DNA from: Aldehydirespirator sp965205155
Lineage (GTDB): Bacteria; Actinomycetota; Acidimicrobiia; Acidimicrobiales; Aldehydirespiratoraceae
Direction: 5' to 3'
NCBI GenBank assembly: GCA_965205155.1
Contig: OZ242033.1
Coordinates: forward strand, 1,860,001 to 1,924,000
Length of the DNA: 64,000 nt
A model generated the notes under the pieces. The model searched no databases. It was not told the origin of the DNA and saw only the letters and a list, made by a program, of their open reading frames with translations. Numbering within the stretch: the first letter of the stretch is position 1; each line of letters begins with the position of its first letter. The translations under genes and the position numbers were made by a program. This document shows, one piece after another, positions 8,213 to 17,916 of this stretch.

Positions 8213-8253
8213 TGTTGAGAATAATTGCAGATTGGGCTTCGACTAGGTAGCTT
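8213..8253 (+). promoter_or_regulatory. argC operon promoter with candidate ARG box
   Basis: TTGCAG (8225-8230), 17 bases, then TAGCTT (8248-8253), six bases before the argC ATG: a good leaderless promoter. The AT-rich stretch GTTGAGAATAATTGCAGA (8214-8231) overlaps the -35 box and resembles ArgR operators. argR is the sixth gene of the operon, so repression by arginine through ArgR is likely but inferred. Confidence 0.6.
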
Positions 8254-8259
8254 GGCCGG

Positions 8260-9294
8260 ATGCACAAGGTTACTGTGATCGGCGCGTCGGGGTTCACCGG
8301 GGCGGAGCTGCTCCGGATCTGCGCGGCCCATCCCGAGTTGGAGGTGACGGTGGCCACGGGCGACTCGATGGCCGGCCGGGCAGTGGCCGACCTGTACCCG
8401 AGCCTGGCCGCGGCCTACGGCGACACTCAATTCGTGCCCTACGAGCCGGGAGTAGCGACCGGCTGCGATCTGGCCTTCTGCGGGCTGCCCCACGGCGCCT
8501 CGCAGTCCCTCGTCGGCGAGCTGCGCGACGACGTGAAGCACATAGTCGATCTGGCTGCGGACTTCCGGCTCGACGATCCCGGCCTGTACCCGGCGTGGTA
8601 CGGCGAGGAGCACACCGCGCCGGAGCTGCTGACCGAGTTCGTGTTCGGCCTTCCCGAGCTGTTCCGCGAGGCCATCCGGGGCGCCGAGCTGGTGGCCGCA
8701 CCGGGCTGCTACGTGACCACGGCCGCATTGGCGCTGGCCCCCCTTGTGGCTGCGGGCGCGGTGGAGCCGACCGGCATCATCGTCGACGCGGCCAGCGGGG
8801 TGTCCGGCGCGGGCCGGCCGCCCAAGCCGAGCACCGCGTTCTGCACGGTGGACGAGGACTTCACCGCCTACGGCCTGCTGACCCACCGGCACACGCCTGA
8901 GATCGAGATGGCCGTGTCCCGCCACTCCGGCACCGATGTGCAGGTGCTGTTCACGCCCCATCTGGCCCCCATGAACCGGGGCATCCTCGCCACCTGCTAC
9001 GCCCGGCCCACCGGAGCGACGAGCACGGACGAAGTCCTCAGCCTGCTGAGCGACGCGTATAGCGACGAGCCCTTCGTGGTGGTGAGCGACCGGTCGCCCT
9101 CCACCAAGGCCACGCTGGGATCCAACAGTGTCCACATCACGGCCAGGGCCGACGCCCGCACCGGATGGGTGATGGCCATCGCCGCGCTCGACAATCTGGT
9201 CAAGGGAGCGTCGGGCCAGGCCGTGCAGTGCGCCAACCTCGCGCTGGGTATCGACGAGACCGCCGGACTGGCCACGGCCGGGATCTACCCCTAG
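8260..9294 (+). CDS. argC: N-acetyl-gamma-glutamyl-phosphate reductase
   Basis: 344 residues. The NADP-binding Rossmann start is VTVIGASGFTGAELLRI. The catalytic cysteine lies in AAPGCYVTTAALAL (near residue 148), and the conserved HRHTPEI and FTPHLAPMNRGI blocks follow. The enzyme reduces N-acetylglutamyl phosphate to the semialdehyde, the third step of arginine synthesis. It is the first gene of the arg operon and is followed by argJ after 17 bases. Confidence 0.96.
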   Translation: MHKVTVIGASGFTGAELLRICAAHPELEVTVATGDSMAGRAVADLYPSLAAAYGDTQFVPYEPGVATGCDLAFCGLPHGASQSLVGELRDDVKHIVDLAADFRLDDPGLYPAWYGEEHTAPELLTEFVFGLPELFREAIRGAELVAAPGCYVTTAALALAPLVAAGAVEPTGIIVDAASGVSGAGRPPKPSTAFCTVDEDFTAYGLLTHRHTPEIEMAVSRHSGTDVQVLFTPHLAPMNRGILATCYARPTGATSTDEVLSLLSDAYSDEPFVVVSDRSPSTKATLGSNSVHITARADARTGWVMAIAALDNLVKGASGQAVQCANLALGIDETAGLATAGIYP

Positions 9295-9311
9295 GACGAG
9301 TGGAGGCTGCT

Positions 9312-10541
9312 ATGGCTGAGACCAAGGTCTCCCCGCTCGCTCCCGCGGCCTTCCCTGCCATGCCCGCCATCGCAGGCGTGCGGCTGGCGGTGGCCGCGGC
9401 TGGGATCCGCTATGCGGGCCGGGACGACGTGATGCTGGCCGAGATGCCCCCGGGCACCACCGTGGCCGGCACCTTCACCCAATCGCTGTGCACCGCGGCG
9501 CCGGTCGACTGGTGCCGGCACGCGCTGGCCGCAAGTTCGGGGCGGGGCCGGGCCATCATCGTCAACTCGGGCAACGCCAATGCCTTCACTGGCGCGGCCG
9601 GCTACCGCGCCGCCGAGCACACCGCGGAGTCCGTGGCCGGAGTCCTGGGCGCCCAAGCTCACGAGGTGCTGGTCGCCTCCACCGGCGTGATCGGCGAGGA
9701 CCTTGCTGTGGAGCGCATAGATGCAGCCCTGCCGGCACTGGTCGCGGGTTTGTCGACTCCGGACCCGCACGCCTGGGAGGCGGCCGCAGTCGCCATCGGC
9801 ACCACCGATACGTTCCCCAAGGCTGCGTCAGCGCCGGTGGCCGGCACCAGCGCCCATGTAGCTGGCATCGCCAAGGGCAGCGGCATGATCGCCCCAGACA
9901 TGGCCACGATGCTGGCGTTCGTGTTCACGGACCTCGCCGTCGACGCCCAGACCGCTCAGGAGTGCCTTGCCGGGTCGGTGGAGAAGAGCTTCAACTGCAT
10001 CACCGTCGATTCCGACACCTCCACCAGCGACACCGTGCTGCTGGCCGCGACGGGCACGTCGGGACAGCCCGCCGCCCTGCACATGGCAGACTTCCGGGAC
10101 GCACTGGACGCGGTGATGCTGGATCTGGCCCACCAGATAGTGCGGGACGGCGAGGGAGCCACCAAGTTCGTGGCCGTCACCGTCACCGGGGCGGCCGACG
10201 ATGCCGCCGCGGAAGCCATAGCACGGGCGGTGGCCGACTCCCCCCTGGTCAAGACCGCTCTGGCTGCCTCCGACGCCAACTGGGGCCGCATCGTGGCCGC
10301 GGTGGGCAAGGCCGGCCAGCGGGCCGATCGGGACCGGCTCTCGATCTGGATCGGCGACGAGCAGTGCGCCGAGCACGGTGTTCCCCACCCCGGCTACAGC
10401 GAGGAGAGGGCCACCGAGCACCTGCTGGGTGACAACATCGAGCTTCGAATCGACGTGGGCGTGGGCCATGGCGAGGCCACGATCTGGACCTGCGACCTGA
10501 CCCACGGCTACATCGACATAAACGCGGGGTACCGGACATGA
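9312..10541 (+). CDS. argJ: Bifunctional ornithine acetyltransferase / N-acetylglutamate synthase
   Basis: 409 residues from the ATG at 9312 (GGAGG shortly upstream). ArgJ is made as a proprotein that cleaves itself in the motif KGSGMIAPDMATMLAF between Ala and Thr; that motif is intact here near residue 200. It recycles the acetyl group from acetylornithine to glutamate, and some members also use acetyl-CoA. SGNANAFTGAAG is another family block. The stop overlaps the argB start (ATGA). Confidence 0.95.
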   Translation: MAETKVSPLAPAAFPAMPAIAGVRLAVAAAGIRYAGRDDVMLAEMPPGTTVAGTFTQSLCTAAPVDWCRHALAASSGRGRAIIVNSGNANAFTGAAGYRAAEHTAESVAGVLGAQAHEVLVASTGVIGEDLAVERIDAALPALVAGLSTPDPHAWEAAAVAIGTTDTFPKAASAPVAGTSAHVAGIAKGSGMIAPDMATMLAFVFTDLAVDAQTAQECLAGSVEKSFNCITVDSDTSTSDTVLLAATGTSGQPAALHMADFRDALDAVMLDLAHQIVRDGEGATKFVAVTVTGAADDAAAEAIARAVADSPLVKTALAASDANWGRIVAAVGKAGQRADRDRLSIWIGDEQCAEHGVPHPGYSEERATEHLLGDNIELRIDVGVGHGEATIWTCDLTHGYIDINAGYRT

Positions 10542-11473
10542 GCCCGGACACGACCCAGGCTCCCGACCGGAGCGAGGAGGCGCACGGCTTCGAGCCCGAG
10601 CGGAGGGCCCGGGCGCTCGTCGAGGCGCTGCCCTACATCCGGCGTTTCCGGGGCGCGGTGGTGGTCATCAAATACGGCGGCCACGCCATGACCGACCCTG
10701 AGCTGGCAGCCTCGTTCGCCCGCGACATCGTGCTGGTGCGAGCCGTCGGGCTGCATCCGGTGGTGGTCCACGGCGGCGGCCCCCAGATCGGCGAGCAGCT
10801 GGCCCGCATGGGCAAGCAGAGCGAGTTCCGCGACGGCTTGCGGGTCACCGACGCCGACACTCTCGACGTGGCCCGGATGGTGCTGGTCGGCAAGGTCGGC
10901 CGGGACATCGTCAGCGCCATCAACGCCAGCGGGGGAGCGGCCCTGGGACTCTCCGGTGAGGACGGCCACCTCGTGACGGCGGTGCCCCGGGATCCTGCTC
11001 TCGGGTTCGTGGGCGACGTCGCGGCGGTCAATCCGAGCGTCATCGAGCGACTGGTGGCTGAACAGATCATCCCCGTGGTCTCCTCGATCGGCGCGGACGC
11101 CGGCGGCCAGGCCTACAACATCAACGCCGACACCATGGCTGCGGCTCTCGCCGGCGCGCTCGGCGCGGCCAAGGTCGTGTACCTCACCGACGTGCCCGGC
11201 CTGCTTGCCGACCAGGCAGACGTGTCGTCGCTGGTGAGCCGGGCCACCGTCACCGAGGTGGAGGCCATGATCGCCTCCGGTGCCGTGAGCGGTGGGATGA
11301 TCCCCAAGGCGAGAGCCTGCGTGGACGCAGTGCTCCAGGGCGCCGGCTCGGCCCACATGCTCGACGGCCGGATGCCCCATGCTGTGCTGCTCGAGCTGTT
11401 CACCGATGCTGGAATAGGCACAATGATCACCGAGAACGACGCATCCAGGGAGACACGCGAGGACCAGTCATGA
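10538..11473 (+). CDS. argB: Acetylglutamate kinase
   Basis: 311 residues. The amino-acid-kinase fold is shown by VVIKYGGHAMTDPEL, VVHGGGPQIGEQLARMG, and the C-terminal NADTMAAALAGALGAAKVVYLTDVPGLL. It phosphorylates N-acetylglutamate, usually the step inhibited by arginine. It overlaps argJ and argD by four bases each, so translation is coupled. Confidence 0.96.
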   Translation: MSPDTTQAPDRSEEAHGFEPERRARALVEALPYIRRFRGAVVVIKYGGHAMTDPELAASFARDIVLVRAVGLHPVVVHGGGPQIGEQLARMGKQSEFRDGLRVTDADTLDVARMVLVGKVGRDIVSAINASGGAALGLSGEDGHLVTAVPRDPALGFVGDVAAVNPSVIERLVAEQIIPVVSSIGADAGGQAYNINADTMAAALAGALGAAKVVYLTDVPGLLADQADVSSLVSRATVTEVEAMIASGAVSGGMIPKARACVDAVLQGAGSAHMLDGRMPHAVLLELFTDAGIGTMITENDASRETREDQS

Positions 11474-12654
11474 GTAGAGCCGTGCTGATGAACAACTACG
11501 GCACCCCGCCGGTGACCTTCGTGCGCGGCGACGGCGCCGAGCTGTGGGACGACCGCGGTCGCCGCTATCTCGACTTCCTGTGCGGACTGGCGGTGACCGG
11601 GCTGGGCCATGCCCATCCGGCTGTCACCGAGGCCGTCGCCTCCCAGGCATCGACGCTCATCCACACGTCCAACCTGTTCGCCAACGAGCCGACGGCCGAA
11701 GTGGTGGAGACGCTCGACCGGCTGATCCGGTCCGGTCCCGGCGGCGACACCGAGCCCGGCCGGATCCTGTTCCAGAACTCCGGTGCGGAGGCGGTCGAGG
11801 CCGCCCTCAAGCTCGCCCGCAAGTATCAGGGCCGGGGCCGGCACGGGGCGGTGAGCGCATACGGTTCGTTCCACGGCCGCACGCTGGCCGCGCTGGCGGC
11901 CACCGGCCAGCCCGAGAAGCACGAGCCCTTCCAGCCCATGCCGGAGGGCTTCCGGCATGTTCCCTTCGATGACATCGACGCGCTCGTGGCCGCGCTCGAT
12001 CCCTCCGTCGGCGCAGTAGTGCTCGAATCGGTGCAGGGCGAGGGCGGCGTGGTTCCGGCTGGCGACGGGTACCTGCAGGCCGTGCGGCGGGTCTGCGACG
12101 AGCGCGGCATCCTGCTGGTGCTCGACGAGATCCAGACCGGCCTGGCCCGCACCGGACGGTGGTTCGGCTACCAGCACGCCGGAGTGCAACCCGACATCGT
12201 GACCATGGCCAAGGCGCTCGGCAACGGCGTGCCCACCGGAGCGGTCTGGGCCCGGGCCGAAGTCGCCGCCGCCTTCGCTCCCGGCGATCACGGCTCGACC
12301 TTCGCGGGCCAGCCCCTGGCGCTGGCCGCGGTCCGGGCGGTGCTCGCCGAGATGCAGGCCATCGACGCGCCCGCCACCGCCGACCGCCTCGGTGCCGCGC
12401 TGCGGGACCGGCTGCTCCAGATCGACGGCGTGGACAGTGTGCGGGGCCGGGGCCTGCTGCTGGCCGCGGAGCTGTCGGAGGAGGCGAGGGCGGGCCGCTC
12501 GGCGAAGGACGTGGCCTCGGCCTGCCTCGACCGGGGGCTGGTGGTGAACGGAGTGACGCCGGCGGCCCTGCGGCTGGCCCCGCCGTTCGTGGTCTCCACC
12601 GAGCAACTCGCCGAAGGGTGCTCCATCCTGGCGGGCGTCCTGGAGCAGCGCTGA
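11470..12654 (+). CDS. argD: Acetylornithine aminotransferase
   Basis: 394 residues, class III PLP aminotransferase. Visible motifs: FLCGLAVTGLGHAHP, FQNSGAEAVEAALKLARKYQ, AYGSFHGRTLAAL, DEIQTGLARTGRWF (PLP-binding Asp) and the lysine in TMAKALGNGVPTGA. It converts acetylglutamate semialdehyde to acetylornithine. It overlaps argB by four bases and precedes argF by 55. Confidence 0.95.
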   Translation: MSRAVLMNNYGTPPVTFVRGDGAELWDDRGRRYLDFLCGLAVTGLGHAHPAVTEAVASQASTLIHTSNLFANEPTAEVVETLDRLIRSGPGGDTEPGRILFQNSGAEAVEAALKLARKYQGRGRHGAVSAYGSFHGRTLAALAATGQPEKHEPFQPMPEGFRHVPFDDIDALVAALDPSVGAVVLESVQGEGGVVPAGDGYLQAVRRVCDERGILLVLDEIQTGLARTGRWFGYQHAGVQPDIVTMAKALGNGVPTGAVWARAEVAAAFAPGDHGSTFAGQPLALAAVRAVLAEMQAIDAPATADRLGAALRDRLLQIDGVDSVRGRGLLLAAELSEEARAGRSAKDVASACLDRGLVVNGVTPAALRLAPPFVVSTEQLAEGCSILAGVLEQR

Positions 12655-12709
12655 TGCGCGACCGCGACCCACTTGCGACAACCGATTCCCACTCGATGAA
12701 GGAGCTCAC

Positions 12710-13603
12710 ATGCGCCACTTCCTAGACATCGACGACCTGGATCCGAGCGAGCTCGCCCGGATCCTGAACTTGGCGACCACCCCGAACCCGCCGCCGGTCC
12801 TGGCCGGCAAGGGCGCGTCGCTGCTGTTCGAGAAGCCCTCGGCCCGCACCCGCAGCGCCACCGAGATGGCTGTGGTGCAGTTGGGGGGCCACCCCACCTA
12901 CATCGGTGCAGCCGAGGTCGGTCTGGACGAGCGCGAGAGCGTGGAGGACGTGACCCGCACCCTGGCGTGCTACAGCGCGGTGATCGGGGCGAGGGTGTTC
13001 GCCCACGACACTGTGAAGCGCATGGCGGCGGTAAGCGGTGTGCCGGTCATCAACCTGCTCAGCGACACCGCCCACCCCACCCAGGCGGTGGCCGATCTGC
13101 TGACGATCCGGGCTGCCCGCGGCCATCTCGAAGGCCGTGTCCTGGCCTACGTCGGCGACGCCAACAATGTGGCCCACTCGCTGGCGTACGCGGCCGGCCT
13201 GGCGGGCATGGCGGTGCGGATCGCCAGTCCCCCCGGCTACGAGTTCAGCGAGGCCGACCTGCGGCGGATGCGCCGCCACGGCTGCGAGCCCGTCCAGGTG
13301 CAGAAGCCGGCCGAGGCGGTGAGCGGTGCCGATGTGGTCTACACCGATGTGTGGACCTCGATGGGCCAGGAGCAGGAGGCCGAGAAGCGCCGCAAGGACT
13401 TCGCCGGGTTCAGGGTGGACCGGAGGCTGATGGCCCGGGCCTCGGCCGATGCCGTGTTCCTCCACTGCCTGCCCGCCCACCGGGGCGAGGAGGTGGCATC
13501 GACCGTGCTCGACGGTCCTAGCAGCCGGGTGTGGGAGCAGGCCGCCAACCGGATGCACGCGGCCAGGGGCCTGCTGCTGTGGCTCATCGAACAGGCCGGG
13601 TGA
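12710..13603 (+). CDS. argF: Ornithine carbamoyltransferase
   Basis: 297 residues; ATG five bases after AAGGAG. The carbamoyl-phosphate site reads SARTRSATEMA (S-x-R-T-R), followed by HPTQAVADLLTI and the ornithine-site loop HCLPAHRGEEV near the C-terminus. It makes citrulline from ornithine and carbamoyl phosphate. It sits between argD and argR. Confidence 0.95.
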   Translation: MRHFLDIDDLDPSELARILNLATTPNPPPVLAGKGASLLFEKPSARTRSATEMAVVQLGGHPTYIGAAEVGLDERESVEDVTRTLACYSAVIGARVFAHDTVKRMAAVSGVPVINLLSDTAHPTQAVADLLTIRAARGHLEGRVLAYVGDANNVAHSLAYAAGLAGMAVRIASPPGYEFSEADLRRMRRHGCEPVQVQKPAEAVSGADVVYTDVWTSMGQEQEAEKRRKDFAGFRVDRRLMARASADAVFLHCLPAHRGEEVASTVLDGPSSRVWEQAANRMHAARGLLLWLIEQAG

Positions 13604-13610
13604 CTTCAGC

Positions 13611-14078
13611 ATGAGCAAGACCAGCCGCCAGCATCTCATCGTCCGGCTGCTCGGCGAGCACGCCGTGGTCAGCCAGCAGCAGCTCGTCGATCTGCTGGCT
13701 TCGGGAGGCGTGACCGCGACCCGGGCCACGGTGTCGCGCGATCTCGATGGGCTGGGTGCGGTGAAGGTCCGGGTTCCGGGAGGGAGAACCGTGTACGCCA
13801 TCCCCGAGCACCCCGTCGATCGCATCGCCCCCGAGGAGCATCTGCGGAAGGTGATGGGCGACTGGGTGGCCGACATCGGCGCCTCGGGCAACCTCGCGGT
13901 GGTGCGCACGCCGCCCGGCTCGGCCCACGTGGTGGCGTCCGCCCTCGACCGGGCCGGTCTTGAAGAGGTGCTCGGGACGGTGGCCGGCGACGACTCGCTG
14001 ATCGTGGTGGCCACCGACGGGACGCCGGGCTCGGAGCTGGCCGACCGCCTGCGGGACCTGGCCGGGCTGGACCGGTGA
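13611..14078 (+). CDS. argR: Arginine repressor
   Basis: 155 residues from the ATG at 13611. The N-terminal winged-helix DNA-binding domain (RQHLIVRLLGEHAVVSQQQL, then VTATRATVSRDLDGLGAVKV) is followed by a linker and the C-terminal arginine-binding and hexamerisation domain (VADIGASGNLAVVRTPPGSA, AGDDSLIVVATDG). It probably represses the operon from the site at argC. An open frame extends further upstream inside argF, but homology begins at this ATG. Confidence 0.94.
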   Translation: MSKTSRQHLIVRLLGEHAVVSQQQLVDLLASGGVTATRATVSRDLDGLGAVKVRVPGGRTVYAIPEHPVDRIAPEEHLRKVMGDWVADIGASGNLAVVRTPPGSAHVVASALDRAGLEEVLGTVAGDDSLIVVATDGTPGSELADRLRDLAGLDR

Positions 14079-14105
14079 CCACAGAACGAGTCTGAGAGGT
14101 ATTCG

Positions 14106-15362
<1,257 letters not shown>

Positions 15363-15364
15363 CG

Positions 15365-16750
15365 GTGGACGACTCCGCGACCCTGTGGCACGGGCGCTTC
15401 GACGGCGACCCTGCCGGCGCGCTCCGGGCCCTCAACGACAGCCTGTCCTTCGACCGGCGCATGTTCCGCGAGGACATCGCGGGCTCGCGCGCTCACGCGA
15501 CGATGCTGGCCGCGGTCGGGCTGATCACCGGCGACGAGCGCGACGCCATCTGCGAGGCCCTCGACACCGTCGAGGCCGAGATGGCCGGGGGGCGCTTCGT
15601 CGTCGCGCCCGGCGACGAGGACATCCACACTGCGGTGGAGCGGCGGGTCACCGAGCTCACGCCGGCCGGGGCCAAGCTCCACACCGGCCGCAGCCGCAAC
15701 GACCAGGTGGCCGCCGACCTGCGGCTCTGGACCCGGGCCGCGCTGGATGACGTCGCCCGGGGCGTGCTCGGGCTGCAGCGGACGCTGCTGAGCCGGGCCG
15801 GGGACGCCGGCGGGGCGCTGCTGCCCGGCTACACCCATCTCCAGCAGGCCCAGCCGGTGCTGCTGGCTCACCATCTGCTGGCCCACGGCTGGGCGCTGGC
15901 CCGCGACACCGAGCGGCTGGCCGAGGCCCGTCGCCGGGCCGACGTGTCGCCGCTGGGCGCGGGCGCCCTGGCCGGATCGTCGCTGCCGCTGGACCCGGCG
16001 CGGACCGCAGCCGAGCTCGGATTCGCGTCCGTCTTCGACAACAGCCTCGACGCGGTCGCCGACCGCGACTTCGTCGTCGACGCCCTCTATGCGCTGGCCG
16101 TGCTGGGAGTGCACCTGAGCCGGATCGGCGAGGAGCTGGTGCTGTGGGCGTCCTCGGAGTTCGGCTTCGTGGAGCTCGACGACGCCTACGCGACCGGCTC
16201 GTCGATGATGCCCCAGAAGAAGAACCCGGACGTGGCCGAGCTGGCCCGGGCCAAGGCCGGTCGCCTCATCGGGCACCTGACCGGTCTGCTGGCCACCCTC
16301 AAGGGTCTGCCCCTGGCCTACGCCAAGGACCTGCAGGAGGACAAGGAGCCCCTGTTCGACGCGGTCGACACCGTCATGCTGACGGTGGCCGCCCTCGACG
16401 GCCTGCTGGCCACCGCCCGCTTCGACACGGACCGGATGGCCGATGCGGCGTCGTCGCCCTACGCGGCGGCCACCGACCTGGCCGAGTGGCTGGTCGCGAG
16501 AGGGACTCCGTTCCGCGAGGCCCACGCCGCGGTCGCCGACATGGTGAGGCGCGCGCTCGCCGGTGAGGGAGCGCTGACCGACTTGGTGGCCGCCGACGAC
16601 CGGCTCGGGCCGGAGGCCGCCGCGCTGCTCGCGCCGGACGCATCCGCCGCCCGCCGCAGCACACCGGGCGCGGGAGGCCCCGAAGCTGTGGCCGCTCAGT
16701 TGGAGAGATTCCGGCAGCGGATCGAGAACGACGCAGCCCGCTTCGGGTGA
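15365..16750 (+). CDS. argH: Argininosuccinate lyase
   Basis: 461 residues from a GTG two bases after argG, with GAGAGGGGG as ribosome binding site inside the end of argG. The fumarase-superfamily signature GSSMMPQKKNPDVAELARAK is present near residue 280, with GRSRNDQVAADLRLW and GYTHLQQAQPV upstream. It splits argininosuccinate into arginine and fumarate, the last step. Its stop overlaps the start of mpg (GTGA). Confidence 0.96.
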   Translation: MDDSATLWHGRFDGDPAGALRALNDSLSFDRRMFREDIAGSRAHATMLAAVGLITGDERDAICEALDTVEAEMAGGRFVVAPGDEDIHTAVERRVTELTPAGAKLHTGRSRNDQVAADLRLWTRAALDDVARGVLGLQRTLLSRAGDAGGALLPGYTHLQQAQPVLLAHHLLAHGWALARDTERLAEARRRADVSPLGAGALAGSSLPLDPARTAAELGFASVFDNSLDAVADRDFVVDALYALAVLGVHLSRIGEELVLWASSEFGFVELDDAYATGSSMMPQKKNPDVAELARAKAGRLIGHLTGLLATLKGLPLAYAKDLQEDKEPLFDAVDTVMLTVAALDGLLATARFDTDRMADAASSPYAAATDLAEWLVARGTPFREAHAAVADMVRRALAGEGALTDLVAADDRLGPEAAALLAPDASAARRSTPGAGGPEAVAAQLERFRQRIENDAARFG

Positions 16751-17334
16751 ACGGCAAGCCTCTCAATCGCGACTTCTACGCCCGGAGCGCGCTCGAAGTC
16801 GCGCCCGAGTTGCTCAACAAGGTGATAGTGGCCCCGAACGGCCGTTCCGGGCGGATCGTGGAGGTCGAGGCCTATCGGGGCGCCGGCGATCCCGGCAGCC
16901 ACGGCTTCCGGGGCAGGAGCAAGCGCAACGCCACCATGTTCGGACAGCCGGGCCATCTTTATGTGTATTTCACCTACGGCATGCACTGGTGCGCCAATGT
17001 GGTGGCGGAGACCGGCGGCGTGGCCGCGGCAGTGCTGTTGCGGGCGCTCACACCGCTCGAAGGCCTCGACGCCATGTACGCAGCCCGGGGCCCGGCCGCC
17101 CGCCGTGACCGCGACCTGTGCAGCGGCCCGGCCAAGCTCACCCAGGCCCTGGGAATAGACGGCGACTTCGACGGCGCTGACCTGGTCACCGGCGACCGGG
17201 GCGTGACCATCGTGGACGACAGCCAGCCGCCCCCGCCAACCCCGGCCGTCACACCCAGGATCGGTCTGACCAACGGCGCCGATCTGCCATGGCGCTTCTA
17301 CATAGGAGGCACCCCCGACGTCTCTCGCCGCTGA
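16747..17334 (+). CDS. mpg: DNA-3-methyladenine glycosylase (AAG/MPG family)
   Basis: 195 residues with a GTG start that overlaps the argH stop by four bases. The active-site region IVEVEAYRGAGDPGSHGFRG includes the catalytic Glu, and YVYFTYGMHWCANVVAE is the family's base-binding block. The enzyme removes alkylated purines in base excision repair. In mycobacteria mpg lies beside tyrS; here a 5.5-kb minus-strand block separates them. Confidence 0.93.
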   Translation: MNGKPLNRDFYARSALEVAPELLNKVIVAPNGRSGRIVEVEAYRGAGDPGSHGFRGRSKRNATMFGQPGHLYVYFTYGMHWCANVVAETGGVAAAVLLRALTPLEGLDAMYAARGPAARRDRDLCSGPAKLTQALGIDGDFDGADLVTGDRGVTIVDDSQPPPPTPAVTPRIGLTNGADLPWRFYIGGTPDVSRR

Positions 17335-17340
17335 TCAGGG

Positions 17341-17916
17341 CTAGACGTCGCCGGGGACTTGGCAGTTGTCCATGTTGTTGAGGCGGGAGAAGCCGTCCAT
17401 GCGCTCGGTGTACGTGCTGCCCTCGGTCATGTCGACGAGCAGGAAGCGCAGCTCCCGGTCGGGTGTGTCGTCATCAGCGGTGCGCAGCTTGTTTGAGTGG
17501 CTGCGCCGGTCCGAGACGTAGACGTCCCAGTCGGCTAGCCAGTCGCGAACGAGCGCTACGTCCGGTGGACCGTCACTCTCGGTGGATTCACGGAGAGAAG
17601 CTTCGGCCCGCAGGCGCAGGTCGGCCACCAGCATCTCGACCTCGTCGGTGCCCCGGTCCACCTGGTCGGCGCGCTCTGCCCGCGAGGCCGCTTGGCGGGC
17701 CGTCGGCAGGGCGGCAATGGCGGTCTGGGCCTGGGCGCAGCGCTGGTCGGCCCATTGGGCGAAGTCGCGGTCGTCGAGGCGGGCGGGGTTCTCGGTGCGG
17801 GCCCACGGCGAGAAGGCCCACGCCCAGAACACGAAGCTGCCGACCACGAACAGCCCGGCCAGCCACCGGCCCAGCAGCCGCCACCACCGCCTCGGGTCCG
17901 GCCCTTCCGAGGTCAC
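17341..17916 (-). CDS. Small membrane-anchored protein of unknown function
   Basis: 191 residues. The GTG at 17916 overlaps the stop of the penicillin-binding protein gene by three bases, so the two are coupled. A short cytoplasmic N-terminus with RRWWRLLGRW is followed by one membrane segment (LAGLFVVGSFVFWAWAF, about residues 18-34). The rest is a charged, mostly helical extracytoplasmic domain. Not recognised; cotranscription suggests a role with the PBP in the cell envelope. It ends only six bases from convergent mpg. Confidence 0.75.
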   Translation of the reverse strand: MTSEGPDPRRWWRLLGRWLAGLFVVGSFVFWAWAFSPWARTENPARLDDRDFAQWADQRCAQAQTAIAALPTARQAASRAERADQVDRGTDEVEMLVADLRLRAEASLRESTESDGPPDVALVRDWLADWDVYVSDRRSHSNKLRTADDDTPDRELRFLLVDMTEGSTYTERMDGFSRLNNMDNCQVPGDV